A stretch of DNA of 64,000 bases from Blastopirellula marina DSM 3645 (GTDB lineage Bacteria; Planctomycetota; Planctomycetia; Pirellulales; Pirellulaceae): positions 2,625,136 through 2,689,135 of the forward strand of contig NZ_CH672376.1 of assembly GCF_000153105.1 (NCBI RefSeq). Reading direction: 5' to 3'. Position 1 is the stretch's first letter. Every line of letters starts with the position of its first letter. Positions 1 to 9,318 of the stretch are shown here, piece after piece. The position numbers were made by a program, and so were the translations under genes. The notes below the pieces were generated by a model. The model did not search any database. It had not been told where the DNA came from and saw nothing but the letters and a program-made list of their open reading frames with translations.

Positions 1-2
1 CG

Positions 3-1400
3 TACGACGGAGGGAGCGCCGGCTTTGCGCTCGCCGCTCAAAACGACGCTCCCTTCGCCGCGAAAGGGCACATCGTAAGCACCGCTTTTTTAGGCATCGA
101 ATTGCAATGCGCCCGGTGCCACGACTCGCCGTATCACTCGACCACGCAGCAAGATCTTTATTCGCTGGCGGCCATGTTTGCCCGCAAGCCGGTCAGCGTG
201 CCGAAGTCCAGCACGGTTCCTCCGGGGTTCTTTTTAAACAAGTCGCGTGAATCGTTGATTCAAGTCACCCTGAAGCCGGGCGAAAATGTCAGCCCTACTT
301 GGCCCTTCGCCGAGCAAACCGGCGTTGAAGATGACGACGCTTTACGATCGCTGCTGCAAAACCAGGATGATCCTCGCGAGAAGTTGGCGGCCTTGATTAC
401 GGCGCCGCAAAACGTGCGGTTTTCGCAGGTGATCGCCAATCGTCTGTGGCGGCGACTCATCGGCGCCGGGATCGTCGAGCCGCCGCATGACTGGGAAGGA
501 AATCCCCCCAGCCATCCGGAACTGTTGGAGTGGTTAGGAAAGGAGCTGATCGCAGGCAACTACGATCTCAAACAGTTGACGCGCGTCATTATGACCTCGC
601 AGCTTTATCAACAAGAAGCGGTCGGAACCAATCGAGAAGCGGATCCAGAGCATCGCCTGTTTGTCGCTCCCGACCGACGACGGCTGACCGCCGAACAGAT
701 TGTCGATTCGCTTTATCAGGCGACTGGTTGTGAGATGGATATCGAGGAAATGACGCTGGATCCCGACGGTCGGGCGACGGTGAATTCGCGAAACACCTAT
801 GGCGACCCGCATCGCAGTTGGATGTTGGTCAGTCTTTCCAATGAGCGAGATCGTCCCAGCTTGACGCTGCCGCGGGCCGCAGCCGTCGCCGAAATGCTAA
901 CGGCCTTTGGCTGGAACGCGGATCGCCAGGCGCCCAAAACCGATCGAGAAATTTCCCCCAACGTCTTGCAACCGGCGGTGATGGCCAACAGCACGCTGAG
1001 CATCTCGTTGACTAGGGCCGCGCATGAAAGCGTCTTGGCGGATCTTGCCGTTGACGCGACATCTGCGGAGACGCTGCTCGAGTCGCTCTTTCTACGTTTT
1101 GTCAGTCGACCTCCCACATCGGCCGAGCAACGCGTCTTCTTAGGCGTGCTGCGTGACGGCTTTGACGATCGACTTCTTCCGGAAGACCAGGTAGTGCTTC
1201 CCGAGACCCCGGAGCGACTGCCCCAAGTCACCTGGTGGAATCATGTCCGCAACGAAGCCAACACCATCCAACAAGAGCAGGCGCGCAGGGTGCGGTTAGG
1301 TCCGCCTGCCGATCCGCGCCTGAATCCAGAATGGCGCTCACGGTATGAAGACGTTGTCTGGAGCATCGTGAATCTGCGTGAGTTCGTTTGGATGCCCTAG
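3..1400 (+). CDS. DUF1549/DUF1553 domain protein, 5'-truncated by window edge
   Basis: The reading frame is open from base 3, so the true start lies before the window; about 465 residues remain. A CARCHD motif (CxxCH, the c-type haem-binding pattern kept in the DUF1549 family) is encoded near base 108. The segment after base 410 (NRLWRRLIGAGIVE, then PPSHPELLEWLGKEL) is typical of DUF1553. These proteins are abundant in planctomycetes, usually exported, and often encoded just upstream of a DUF1501 gene, as here (57 bases away). Their biochemical role is not settled; a link to polysaccharide use or surface redox chemistry is an inference from family context. No start, signal peptide or promoter can be judged because the 5' end is missing. 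Confidence 0.9.
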   Translation, partial: YDGGSAGFALAAQNDAPFAAKGHIVSTAFLGIELQCARCHDSPYHSTTQQDLYSLAAMFARKPVSVPKSSTVPPGFFLNKSRESLIQVTLKPGENVSPTWPFAEQTGVEDDDALRSLLQNQDDPREKLAALITAPQNVRFSQVIANRLWRRLIGAGIVEPPHDWEGNPPSHPELLEWLGKELIAGNYDLKQLTRVIMTSQLYQQEAVGTNREADPEHRLFVAPDRRRLTAEQIVDSLYQATGCEMDIEEMTLDPDGRATVNSRNTYGDPHRSWMLVSLSNERDRPSLTLPRAAAVAEMLTAFGWNADRQAPKTDREISPNVLQPAVMANSTLSISLTRAAHESVLADLAVDATSAETLLESLFLRFVSRPPTSAEQRVFLGVLRDGFDDRLLPEDQVVLPETPERLPQVTWWNHVRNEANTIQQEQARRVRLGPPADPRLNPEWRSRYEDVVWSIVNLREFVWMP

Positions 1401-1456
1401 CCAAAATGACCTACCTGCTTGCAGCCTGCCTTTAAAAACTCAATGAGACAATAGCC

Positions 1457-2755
1457 ATGTTCAAATCCCCGACTTCTCATTTAGATCGCCGACAGTTTCT
1501 GGCCGCCGGCGCAACTGCCGCCGGTCTGGCCGCAGCACCAACTTGGGCCGCCGCGGCAGCGTCGCCGCGCGTTCAAGGACAAGCCGAACACGTCATATCG
1601 ATCTGGCTAGGCGGCGGCATGAGCCAGATTGATACCTTCGATCCTAAGGCGAAGGGGAATCCCGGCAAGCAAAAAGCAGGCGCCTACTACGACCCGATTC
1701 CTACGGCGGTCGACGGCGTCTCTGTCTGCGAGCATCTGCCGAAGGTGGCCGGGCTCATGGACCGCGTCACGGCCGTTCGCACGGTTCACCATTCGGTCAT
1801 CGACGAACATGCCGCCGCGACCAATTGGATGCATGTCGGCCGCCCTGTGAGCGGCACGGTCGTTTATCCGTCGCTCGGTTCCATCATTTCGCACGAGCGC
1901 GGCGCTCTTTCAGAATCGGCGCCCTCTTACGTGTTGATCGGCTATCCGAATAGCTCACGCGGACCTGGTTTTCTAGGGGCCCAACATAGTTACTTGTATT
2001 TGACTGAAACGGGACGCGGCCCTGCCGGGCTCTCTCGCCATCTGACGGTTACGGCCGAGCGACAAAAGCGACGTGACCAACTGTTGACGCAAGTCCGTAG
2101 CGAGCAGCCGCCAACGAGCGATAAGTTTTTGCAAGACTACGATGCGGCCGCGGCGCTTAGTCTGCGACTGAGCGGCCCCGACTTCATGCGTAGCTTTGAG
2201 CTGGAGAGTGAGCCGGCGGCGCTGCGCGAAAGCTATGGCGGCGAATTCGGTCAGCGTTGTTTACTTTCTCGGCGACTCGTCGAACGAGGAGTCCGTTTTA
2301 TCGAAGTCTCGCATAATCTGAACTTCCTTAACGGCGCCGGTTGGGACGTGCATAATCGCGGCATTCTTGACCAGCACAAGCTGATCCATGAACTGGACGA
2401 CGCGCTCTCTGCGCTGATCAGCGATCTGGAAAACCGGAAGCTCTTGGACAAGACGCTGATCGTCGTGACGACCGAATTTGGACGACCCCCGCAATTTGAT
2501 GGCGGCGGCGGACGCGGACATCAAGGTTCAACGTTTACCTGCGTCCTTGCCGGCGGCGGCTTAAAGCATCAAGGCGCTTATGGCCAAACGGACGACCTTT
2601 CGCAAAACATCGCCGCCGATCCGGTCTCGGTGCCTGATTTCTTTGCGACCATTCATGCCGCGATGGGAATTGACTACGCGAAGTCGCTCTACGACGGAGA
2701 TCGCCCTGTCCCGATCACCGACGGGGGACAACCGATCGCTCCACTCTTTGGATAA
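1457..2755 (+). CDS. DUF1501 domain protein with Tat-type signal
   Basis: A 432-residue protein. Residues 10-15 (DRRQFL) followed by an Ala-rich stretch to about residue 36 look like a twin-arginine signal, so export in a folded state is expected. The body carries alkaline-phosphatase/sulfatase-superfamily features typical of DUF1501: [15 protein letters not shown] near residue 52 and [10 protein letters not shown] near residue 337. The partner in planctomycete genomes is usually a DUF1553 protein, which is the gene directly upstream. The exact substrate is unknown. The start at 1457 is chosen because it gives a complete Tat signal; the Shine-Dalgarno match is weak. The next gene, an aldolase, begins 62 bases downstream on the same strand, so a three-gene transcript is plausible. 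Confidence 0.92.
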   Translation: MFKSPTSHLDRRQFLAAGATAAGLAAAPTWAAAAASPRVQGQAEHVISIWLGGGMSQIDTFDPKAKGNPGKQKAGAYYDPIPTAVDGVSVCEHLPKVAGLMDRVTAVRTVHHSVIDEHAAATNWMHVGRPVSGTVVYPSLGSIISHERGALSESAPSYVLIGYPNSSRGPGFLGAQHSYLYLTETGRGPAGLSRHLTVTAERQKRRDQLLTQVRSEQPPTSDKFLQDYDAAAALSLRLSGPDFMRSFELESEPAALRESYGGEFGQRCLLSRRLVERGVRFIEVSHNLNFLNGAGWDVHNRGILDQHKLIHELDDALSALISDLENRKLLDKTLIVVTTEFGRPPQFDGGGGRGHQGSTFTCVLAGGGLKHQGAYGQTDDLSQNIAADPVSVPDFFATIHAAMGIDYAKSLYDGDRPVPITDGGQPIAPLFG

Positions 2756-2817
2756 CGCGGACCAACAGTACGATTGTCGACGTCGCCGATACGCACCACC
2801 TGGAAGTGAAATAGACC

Positions 2818-3762
2818 GTGCCTGCCAACTCCCTCACGACGACATCTTCCCCGTTTCAAGGCATGTTTCCGCCGATCGTTACGCCGCTGGCCGGGCCAGA
2901 TCAAATCGACGAAGCGGGCTGTGAACGCTTGCTCGAACATTTGATTGCCGGAGGGGTCGACGGGATCTTTTTGTTGGGGTCTTCCGGCGAAATCGCAAGT
3001 CTCAGCCATCGGCTTCGCGCCGAGTTTGTCCAGAAGGCCTGCCAAATTGTGAATCGCCGCGCGCCGGTTTTGGTGGGAATCACCGACAACTCGATTGTCG
3101 AGACCAACCGGCTGGCCCAAGCGGCGGCCGAAGCAGGAGCCGACGGAATTGTGCTGACGACGCCGTTTTATTTTTCGGTCAGCCAGGCGGAACTGGTCAC
3201 CTACGTCCAAGCAGTTCTGCAGGAGACCGAACTCCCCTTACTGCTGTACAACATGCCGGCGATGACCAAGCTCTGGTTCGAGTTTGAGACCGTCGCGGAA
3301 CTGGCGCAAATCGAGCAGATCGTGGGGATCAAAGATAGCAGCCAAGACATCAATTATTACCGCAAGCTGACGAGTCTAAAATCGATCCGACCTGATTGGG
3401 CGTTCTTTATCGGGCACGAAACTTTGTTGGCGGAATCGCTGCATGCTGGCGGTACCGGAGGAGTCAACCTCGGCACGAACTTGTTTCCCCGCTTGTTCGC
3501 CAACTTAATGCAAGCGCATCGAGCTAACGACGTTTCGTTGGTCAAAAGTTACCAAACCAAAATTAACCAAATCGAAGCGCTCTACAACGTCGCCGATCGC
3601 TCTTTGCCGCTGTTGCCGTTAATCGCAATCACAAAAACGGCCCTCTCGATTATGGGCATTTGCGATGACCGCTTAGCGTCGCCGCATCACCGTTGCACGG
3701 CCGAGCAACGACAGCAGGCGGCCATCGTTTTAGAACGCTTGAATACGGAACTTGGCCAGTAG
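2818..3762 (+). CDS. dihydrodipicolinate synthase (DapA/NanA) family aldolase
   Basis: A 314-residue TIM-barrel class I aldolase beginning at GTG. Visible family marks are GSSGE (residues 54-58, carboxylate-binding loop), the catalytic Tyr in LLLYNMP (about Y144) and the Schiff-base Lys in GIKDSS (about K172). GSSGE rather than GTTGE, together with placement after DUF1553/DUF1501 genes, favours a catabolic aldolase (sialic acid or keto-deoxy sugar type) or another family branch over the lysine-pathway enzyme, but residues alone do not settle the substrate. Length fits the family (290-310). It shares strand and spacing with the two upstream genes and is probably co-transcribed with them. Confidence 0.88.
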   Translation: MPANSLTTTSSPFQGMFPPIVTPLAGPDQIDEAGCERLLEHLIAGGVDGIFLLGSSGEIASLSHRLRAEFVQKACQIVNRRAPVLVGITDNSIVETNRLAQAAAEAGADGIVLTTPFYFSVSQAELVTYVQAVLQETELPLLLYNMPAMTKLWFEFETVAELAQIEQIVGIKDSSQDINYYRKLTSLKSIRPDWAFFIGHETLLAESLHAGGTGGVNLGTNLFPRLFANLMQAHRANDVSLVKSYQTKINQIEALYNVADRSLPLLPLIAITKTALSIMGICDDRLASPHHRCTAEQRQQAAIVLERLNTELGQ

Positions 3763-4104
3763 CACCGGCCAGTTCTCGCCAGCTCGATGCTTTCGTCCGA
3801 TCTGGTTCTGCAGAATCGTTGGCGTCAGTCGTCGCAGCCATTTCCTCTAGGAATCTTTGCGCATTTCTCCATCTATTCTGCAGCGTCGTGGGCGCTGCGA
3901 ACTCCTCGTTCAACTCGGCAAGCATGATTTTCAGCATCGTGATGGCGCCAAATGGGAGCGTCATCGCGCCTTGAAGTATATTATTTCTTTAAATCTGCGC
4001 TATTTTCTTGGAATTTGACGCGAATTTACGTTTGGCGTTGGAATATCTTCTACGAGCTCTTCCTTGCGCGATTCCTCGATACTTTTCATCCTAAGGATCT
4101 CTTC
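3763..4104 (+). other. intergenic region, no gene supported
   Basis: The 342 bases between the aldolase and the DUF1559 gene hold no frame with family-like content. The last 130 bases are AT-richer than their surroundings and end in an AAGGAT ribosome site, so the DUF1559 promoter probably lies here. No clear terminator hairpin with a T-run is visible. Confidence 0.5.
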
Positions 4105-5073
4105 ATGCCAGCATCACGAAATCGCAAGATGATCGGATTTACTCTGGTCGAATTGCTAGTTGTCATCGCGATTATCGGCGTCTTAATCGCATTGCTATTA
4201 CCGGCGGTGCAACAGGCTCGCGAGGCCGCTAGGCGGATGCAATGCACCAACAACTTAAAGCAGTTGGGCCTTGCGATGCACAATTACCATGACACGTTCG
4301 GCAAATTTCCTCCCGGCGTGGTTGGACGCGCCAACTACGATCCCGCTTCTAGCGATCCACAATTTGAAAAGTGTCCGCCCACGTGGATGCAGATGATTTT
4401 GCCGTTTATCGAGCAAGGCAACCTGTATGACGGAATGAAGCAGCACTTCGCCACCGGCAACATGGCCGCGACGGCTCCAGGGCGGTTCACGGTGATTGAA
4501 TCGCTGACTTGTCCTAGCGACCCGAACGGTCCCAAAATCATTGACACCGGCGCATCGTCGCAATGGTATGAACGATGGGGCTTCAACGGAAACTACGTCG
4601 CTTGCAGCGGTTCAGATTATTTCACCCCATCCGGCGATCCGAACATGCTGAACCGCGACGGAATTTTCTATGCGAAATCCGCCACCCGATTTGGCGATAT
4701 TGTCGATGGCGCTTCCAACACGGCTCTGATGAGCGAGATCTTGCTCGTACCTTACGGCGGCGCCTCAGGAGAAGTGATCGATCTGCGCGGCGGCTATTAC
4801 TTCGGCCGCCGAATCTCCGCATGCTTTAGCACGCAGGAATCGCCGAATACCTTGGTTGGCGACCGTTTGAGTACCTGCCAAAGCGTTTCCTATGCGCCTT
4901 GTAACGGTCAGGGGGTCGATGATGCGGTCATGTATGCGCGCAGTCGACACACCGGCGGGGCCAATGTGACCTTTGGGGACGCTTCGGTTCGGTTTGTGTC
5001 GGAAACGGTTGCTCGTTCGGTCTTCCAGGCTTACGGCACGCGCGCCAACAGCGAAACGACCGAGCCGTTGTAG
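4105..5073 (+). CDS. DUF1559 pseudopilin-like protein
   Basis: A 322-residue protein. The start at 4105 is preferred over an upstream in-frame codon at 3952 because it has AAGGAT upstream and places a type IV prepilin-like N-terminus at the right distance: basic MPASRNRK, then GFTLVELLVVIAII, with cleavage expected after the Gly. LPAVQQAREAARRMQ follows, the planctomycete DUF1559 hallmark. Near the C-terminus the usual H-x9-DG box appears as H-x9-DA (RHTGGANVTFGDASVRF), a small deviation. Planctomycetes have dozens of such proteins; they are predicted to be surface or periplasmic pseudopilins of unknown function. A small lipoprotein gene follows, as in the second DUF1559 locus of this window (21.5 kb). 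Confidence 0.93.
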   Translation: MPASRNRKMIGFTLVELLVVIAIIGVLIALLLPAVQQAREAARRMQCTNNLKQLGLAMHNYHDTFGKFPPGVVGRANYDPASSDPQFEKCPPTWMQMILPFIEQGNLYDGMKQHFATGNMAATAPGRFTVIESLTCPSDPNGPKIIDTGASSQWYERWGFNGNYVACSGSDYFTPSGDPNMLNRDGIFYAKSATRFGDIVDGASNTALMSEILLVPYGGASGEVIDLRGGYYFGRRISACFSTQESPNTLVGDRLSTCQSVSYAPCNGQGVDDAVMYARSRHTGGANVTFGDASVRFVSETVARSVFQAYGTRANSETTEPL

Positions 5074-5192
5074 AGACCTTCCATTGCAGGTTATGGGGTC
5101 AGCGAAACCAGGCGGCGCCCGAAATGATCGCCTGGCCTGCTTGCCGTTTGCAGATTCATCTTCCAGTCCACGCCGCAACCAAAGTAAGTCTT

Positions 5193-5606
5193 ATGCTCCG
5201 CACCCTGCGTCTCTCCTTGTCGCTTTTCTTCGCGGCGTCGGCCTTCAGCGTTTGGACCGGCTGCAGTGATCGGCTTCCCGCGCTGCCGCCGACGGTTCCG
5301 ATTTCTGCGAAGGTTACGCTGGATGGCGAGCCTTTACAAAAAGCTCAGATCTCGTTCAGCCCTGCCTTGCCTGGCCCGGCTTCGAATGGCCAAGTCGTCA
5401 ACGGTGAAGTTCTCGATCTGTGGACAAATGGTCAGAAGCAAGGGGTCGCAATCGGAGAATACACCGTGACGATCTATGACCAGCCGATGGAAGCCGGAGC
5501 GGTCGATCTGGTGCCGGACAAATATGGCCGGATCCGCGAAGGAATCTCGGTGACGGTCACCGCGGAAGGGCCGAATCAGTTTTTGTTTGAGTTGAATCGG
5601 AAATAG
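5193..5606 (+). CDS. small lipoprotein, carboxypeptidase-regulatory-like fold
   Basis: A 137-residue protein starting at ATG 5193 with a short hydrophobic signal and a lipobox-like end (VWTGC, Cys about residue 25). After the Cys comes a Pro-rich spacer and a beta-rich domain with VTLDGEPLQKAQISFSP, the pattern of the transthyretin-like/carboxypeptidase-regulatory fold common in planctomycete lipoproteins. It follows a DUF1559 gene by 119 bases; this gene order recurs at 21.5-23.0 kb. Role unknown; a partnership with the upstream pseudopilin-like protein is inference from recurrence. An upstream in-frame start at 5124 would destroy the signal peptide and is rejected. Confidence 0.8.
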   Translation: MLRTLRLSLSLFFAASAFSVWTGCSDRLPALPPTVPISAKVTLDGEPLQKAQISFSPALPGPASNGQVVNGEVLDLWTNGQKQGVAIGEYTVTIYDQPMEAGAVDLVPDKYGRIREGISVTVTAEGPNQFLFELNRK

Positions 5607-5799
5607 AACTCAACAATCCATGTCGACCATGCGACCGCCGAAAGCCCGGTTCGCTGCCGATTGGGTTTGCCACCAAGTCATCGAAGTTGCAGTAAGTCAG
5701 ACGGAAGCTGCTTTGACACTGGCGATTTTCAATTTCCCCTTTTTATCGCCGGGGTAGCGGTCGGGAATTGACTGTAGAGAGAAGAGAGAAGAGACTAAA

Positions 5800-5825
5800 G
5801 CAAGAAACCGAGTTCGGTTTCTTGC
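5800..5825 (+). repeat. perfect inverted repeat (hairpin) in sulfatase leader
   Basis: Two 12-base arms (GCAAGAAACCGA and its exact complement) separated by GT. It sits just before a terminator-like hairpin and upstream of the sulfatase pair, so it may be part of an attenuation leader. Confidence 0.6.
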
Positions 5826-5827
5826 CG

Positions 5828-5875
5828 CCAAGGGATGGCCATCCGGTTTGCCGACCGCGGTCCCTTGGTTTTTTT
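5828..5875 (+). terminator. rho-independent terminator-like hairpin
   Basis: Arms CCAAGGGA (5828-5835) and TCCCTTGG (5861-5868) pair perfectly and are followed by seven T. The loop is about 25 bases and GC-rich. It could end the DUF1559/lipoprotein transcript or attenuate the sulfatase operon, which starts 84 bases further on. Confidence 0.6.
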
Positions 5876-5959
5876 ATGCGCAACAAACGCCGCGACTGTG
5901 GCGAATCGCCAAGTCGAAATAATTGCAGCGCACCCGCCATTCAGAAAGGGGGATTCTAT

Positions 5960-7459
5960 ATGACCCAGTTCCTTGCCAATTCGTCGCTTACCTATGGCGA
6001 TCCCAGTCGTCGCCCAACATGCCCACATTATTGGCTACGCAGTATCACTGCACTCGCGTTTGCAGCATTCTTCACGCAGTTGTTGTTTGCAACGCAGCTG
6101 AAAGCCGAGTCCAACGATCTCCCCAACATCATCTTTGTGATGGCCGATGATCTCGGCTACGGTGATCTCGGTTGTTTCGGCCAGCAAAAGATCTCGACCC
6201 CCAATCTTGATCAGATGGCGCAGGAGGGGATGCGGCTTACCGACTTCTATGCGGGTTGCACGGTGTGCGCCCCTTCACGCTGCGTGTTGATGACCGGCCT
6301 GCATACCGGACATTGTTTTATTCGCGGCAACGCCAGAGACAATCTACGTCCCAGCGACGTGACCGTCGCCGAAGTTTTGAAAGCGGCCGGCTATCAAACG
6401 GCGCTAATGGGCAAGTGGGGATTGGGTCATGAAGGTTCCAACGGCGTGCCGACCCGGCAAGGTTTCGACTACTTCTATGGTTATCTCGATCAGGGACACG
6501 CGCACAACTACTACACGACCTTTCTGATGCGAAACGAAGAACGCGTCGCATTGAAAAACGTGCCGCTCAATGAAGATGAGAGCGGGAAAGGAGTCGCGAA
6601 AGAGAAAGTCGAATACTCGCATGACTTAATCATGGAAGAAGCGCTCGCATTCGTCGATCGTGCGGCGAAAAAGGATGCGCCGTTCTTCCTGTATCTCTCG
6701 TTGACCATTCCGCACGCCAACAATCAAGCCGGCGATAAAGGAATGGAGGTTCCCGATTATGGCCAGTACGCCGACAAAGATTGGCCCGAGCCGCAAAAGG
6801 GACATGCCGCGATGATTTCGCGAATGGATCGCGATCTCGGCACGTTGTTCGCCCAACTAAAGCAAGATGGAATTGACGACAATACGCTCGTGATTTTCAC
6901 GTCGGATAACGGCCCGCACAAAGAAGGAGGGAACGATCCTGATTTCGCCGATTCCAACGGTCCATTGCAAGGGATTAAACGCAGCCTGCACGAAGGAGGG
7001 ATCCGCGTCCCGACGATCGTGCGTTGGCCGGGACATGTGAAAGCCGACAGCGAGTCCGATTTCGCCGGCGCTTTTTGGGATGTCATGCCGACATTGGCCG
7101 CCGTCGCCGGCGTCAGCAAAGAGGTTCCTGCCGGCATCGACGGCATCTCCTTTTTGCCGACGATCACCGGCAAGGGAGAGCAGCCTCAGCACGACTATCT
7201 CTACTGGGCTTTCTACGAACAAGGAGGCGCCCAAGCGATTCGCCAGGGAGATTGGAAAGCGATTCAACAGCCGATCAACACGCCGGTTCGTTTGTACAAC
7301 TTGCAGAGTGATCTGGGCGAAGAGCATGATCTGGCCGCCGACCATCCCGAAAAGGTCAAAGCGATGACCAAACGGATGGCCGCGGCGTATACGCCCAGCG
7401 AAAGATGGAAGTTCCCGACGCCGAAAGCCAAGAAAAACAACCCGAAAGGAGCGAAGTAA
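5960..7459 (+). CDS. type I sulfatase (formylglycine-dependent), exported
   Basis: A 499-residue arylsulfatase-family protein. The start at 5960 follows a strong AGAAAGGGGGA site; an upstream in-frame start (5768) runs through a terminator hairpin and is rejected. A hydrophobic signal spans about residues 28-46, cleaved near LKAES. Metal-binding Asp63-Asp64 lie in VMADDLGYGD, and C103 in CAPSR is the residue converted to formylglycine. TSDNGPHKEGG and the C-terminal YWAFYEQGG segment also match the family. Expected to desulfate a sulfated polysaccharide or glycosaminoglycan in the periplasm. The second sulfatase overlaps its stop by one base (TAATG), so the pair is translationally coupled. 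Confidence 0.93.
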   Translation: MTQFLANSSLTYGDPSRRPTCPHYWLRSITALAFAAFFTQLLFATQLKAESNDLPNIIFVMADDLGYGDLGCFGQQKISTPNLDQMAQEGMRLTDFYAGCTVCAPSRCVLMTGLHTGHCFIRGNARDNLRPSDVTVAEVLKAAGYQTALMGKWGLGHEGSNGVPTRQGFDYFYGYLDQGHAHNYYTTFLMRNEERVALKNVPLNEDESGKGVAKEKVEYSHDLIMEEALAFVDRAAKKDAPFFLYLSLTIPHANNQAGDKGMEVPDYGQYADKDWPEPQKGHAAMISRMDRDLGTLFAQLKQDGIDDNTLVIFTSDNGPHKEGGNDPDFADSNGPLQGIKRSLHEGGIRVPTIVRWPGHVKADSESDFAGAFWDVMPTLAAVAGVSKEVPAGIDGISFLPTITGKGEQPQHDYLYWAFYEQGGAQAIRQGDWKAIQQPINTPVRLYNLQSDLGEEHDLAADHPEKVKAMTKRMAAAYTPSERWKFPTPKAKKNNPKGAK

Positions 7460-8874
7460 TGCGAACGCTCTTATTGGGATTGGCTCTGTTGTTGGCGCTG
7501 CCGACCTGGGCCGCGGCGGAAACAGATCGGCCTAATTTTTTGGTCATCTTGTGCGATGATCTCGGCTACGGCGATTTAGCTTGTTACGGCAATCCAACGA
7601 TCAAGACGCCCAACTTGGACGCATTGGCCAAGCAAGGGATGCGGTTGACTGCATGCTACGCTTCGGCGCCGGTCTGTTCTTCTTCCCGCGCTGGATTGAT
7701 GACAGGTCGCACGCCGAGTCGAGTTGGCGTTTACGATTGGATTCCGGCCGACAATGTCATGCATCTGCGACAGAGCGAAACGACCGTCGCATCGCTGCTG
7801 CAGGATGCTGGCTACGATACGTGTCATGTCGGCAAATGGCATTTAAACGGCAAGTTCAATAGCGACGAGCAGCCGCAGCCAGGCGATCAAGGGTTCGCCC
7901 ATTGGTTCAGCACGCAAAACAACGCGGCACCGACGCACGCCAATCCGACCAACTTTGTCCGCAACGGCGAACCGGTCGGCAAGCAGGATGGCTACGCGTG
8001 CCAGGTCGTCGCCGATGAAGCGATCCGCTGGCTGAAGTCAGGTCGCGACGACGAAAAGCCGTTCTTTGCGTTCGTCTGCTTTCATGAACCGCATGAGCCG
8101 ATCGCGTCGCCGGACGAATTGGTCGCTCATTACGGCGACGCAAAAAAGAAGGGGGAAGCCCTGTACTACGCCAACGTAGAGAACATGGACAGCGCTGTTG
8201 GTCGGCTGATGAGTGCGATCGACCAACTGAAACTGGCCGACAACACGCTCGTTTACTTTACCAGCGACAACGGACCAGAAACGCTCAACCGATATCGCAG
8301 CGCCTGGCGTTCGCATGGTTCGCCTGGTCCGCTGCGGGGGATGAAGCTGCATATCTACGAAGGGGGGATTCGCGTCCCCGGCATCCTCCGTTTTCCCGGA
8401 CGTATCCAACCGGGCGGCGAAAGCGACGAGCCGATCTGCGGGCTCGACATTTTACCGACGTTGTGCGAATTGGCCGGCGTCGCTGCGCCGACCGATCAGA
8501 CGCTGGATGGCGCTAGTTTCGCCAAGTCGTTGCAGGGAGAAAAAGTGGATCGCCCTGCCCTGCTCTTCTGGCATTACTACAACGCGATTGGTCCCGCCAA
8601 AGTCGCGATCCGCGATGGCGATTGGAAATTGGTCGCCCACGTCGCACTAGGCGAAAAGAAATTCGGCGGCAATTTTCGGCCCGAAATGTCGCAGGCAATC
8701 AAGCAGGCGAAACTGTCGACGCTAGAGCTTTACAATCTGGCGGACGATTTGGCCGAGACCAACGATCTGGCGGCGGAAAAGCCGGAAGTTGTGGCGCGGT
8801 TGGCGAAGCAACTGCAGGCCAAGTACGACGCTGTTTTGGCGGAAGCTCCCGATTGGGAAATGGCCCAGAAGTAG
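7459..8874 (+). CDS. type I sulfatase (formylglycine-dependent), exported
   Basis: A 471-residue sulfatase starting at ATG 7459, overlapping the previous stop. A signal peptide covers residues 1-20 (LLLGLALLLALPTWAAA). Metal site Asp33-Asp34 lies in LCDDLGYGD; the FGly Cys is C73 in CSSSR. The third position is Ser, whereas the standard motif has Pro or Ala, so maturation by the formylglycine-generating enzyme should be verified. Later marks are FTSDNGPETLNRY and GGIRVPGILRFPG. The coupled arrangement implies sequential or paired action on one sulfated glycan. Substrate class cannot be read from the sequence. Confidence 0.92.
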   Translation: MRTLLLGLALLLALPTWAAAETDRPNFLVILCDDLGYGDLACYGNPTIKTPNLDALAKQGMRLTACYASAPVCSSSRAGLMTGRTPSRVGVYDWIPADNVMHLRQSETTVASLLQDAGYDTCHVGKWHLNGKFNSDEQPQPGDQGFAHWFSTQNNAAPTHANPTNFVRNGEPVGKQDGYACQVVADEAIRWLKSGRDDEKPFFAFVCFHEPHEPIASPDELVAHYGDAKKKGEALYYANVENMDSAVGRLMSAIDQLKLADNTLVYFTSDNGPETLNRYRSAWRSHGSPGPLRGMKLHIYEGGIRVPGILRFPGRIQPGGESDEPICGLDILPTLCELAGVAAPTDQTLDGASFAKSLQGEKVDRPALLFWHYYNAIGPAKVAIRDGDWKLVAHVALGEKKFGGNFRPEMSQAIKQAKLSTLELYNLADDLAETNDLAAEKPEVVARLAKQLQAKYDAVLAEAPDWEMAQK

Positions 8875-8964
8875 CGTCATTTTCGCGCGATTGAAAACAA
8901 AAGCGACGAGTCTGCACTTTGCCGGCTCGCCGCTGTTTTTGTTTTTCGAGTGATGGCTTGGCCG

Positions 8965-9318
8965 TTAGTATCCGTTTGGGCTCGGAGCGGCGCCGGACTC
9001 ATTGGTGTAGGTGGGCGTGACCATAATGCAGTTGTCCATCATGCCAGGCGGATCACCCGGCGTATCGTTCGAGTCGGTATTGTCAGCGAAGCCGCTTCCC
9101 GAGACAGCGGCCGATGGACCGGTGATTCCATAGATCGCATACGATTGATTCATATCGCTAATCGAACCCCCAACATCCGACAGTTCGGATGTGATTGCGT
9201 CACGGATGACGACCAAGCCGACTAAGATTCCGATCACCAGGACTGTGGCGATCAACATCAATTCAATGGTGATGATAAAACCTGCTTCATCACGCCAAAG
9301 TCTTGTAAGAATTTCCAT
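8965..9318 (-). CDS. short type IV pilin-like membrane protein
   Basis: A 117-residue protein. The start at 9318 has a GGGAGA site a few bases upstream; the frame continues 5' to 9540 but without supporting features. The N-terminus reads LWRDEAGFIITIELMLIATVLVIGILVG, a charged head then one membrane helix with a Glu, resembling Flp/TadE-type pilins and other minor pseudopilins. The C-terminal half is hydrophilic, rich in Asp, Ser, Gly and Pro, with no recognised domain. No neighbouring pilus assembly genes are in view. It could be a monomeric pilin or a single-pass membrane protein of unrelated function. Confidence 0.65.
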   Translation of the reverse strand: MEILTRLWRDEAGFIITIELMLIATVLVIGILVGLVVIRDAITSELSDVGGSISDMNQSYAIYGITGPSAAVSGSGFADNTDSNDTPGDPPGMMDNCIMVTPTYTNESGAAPSPNGY

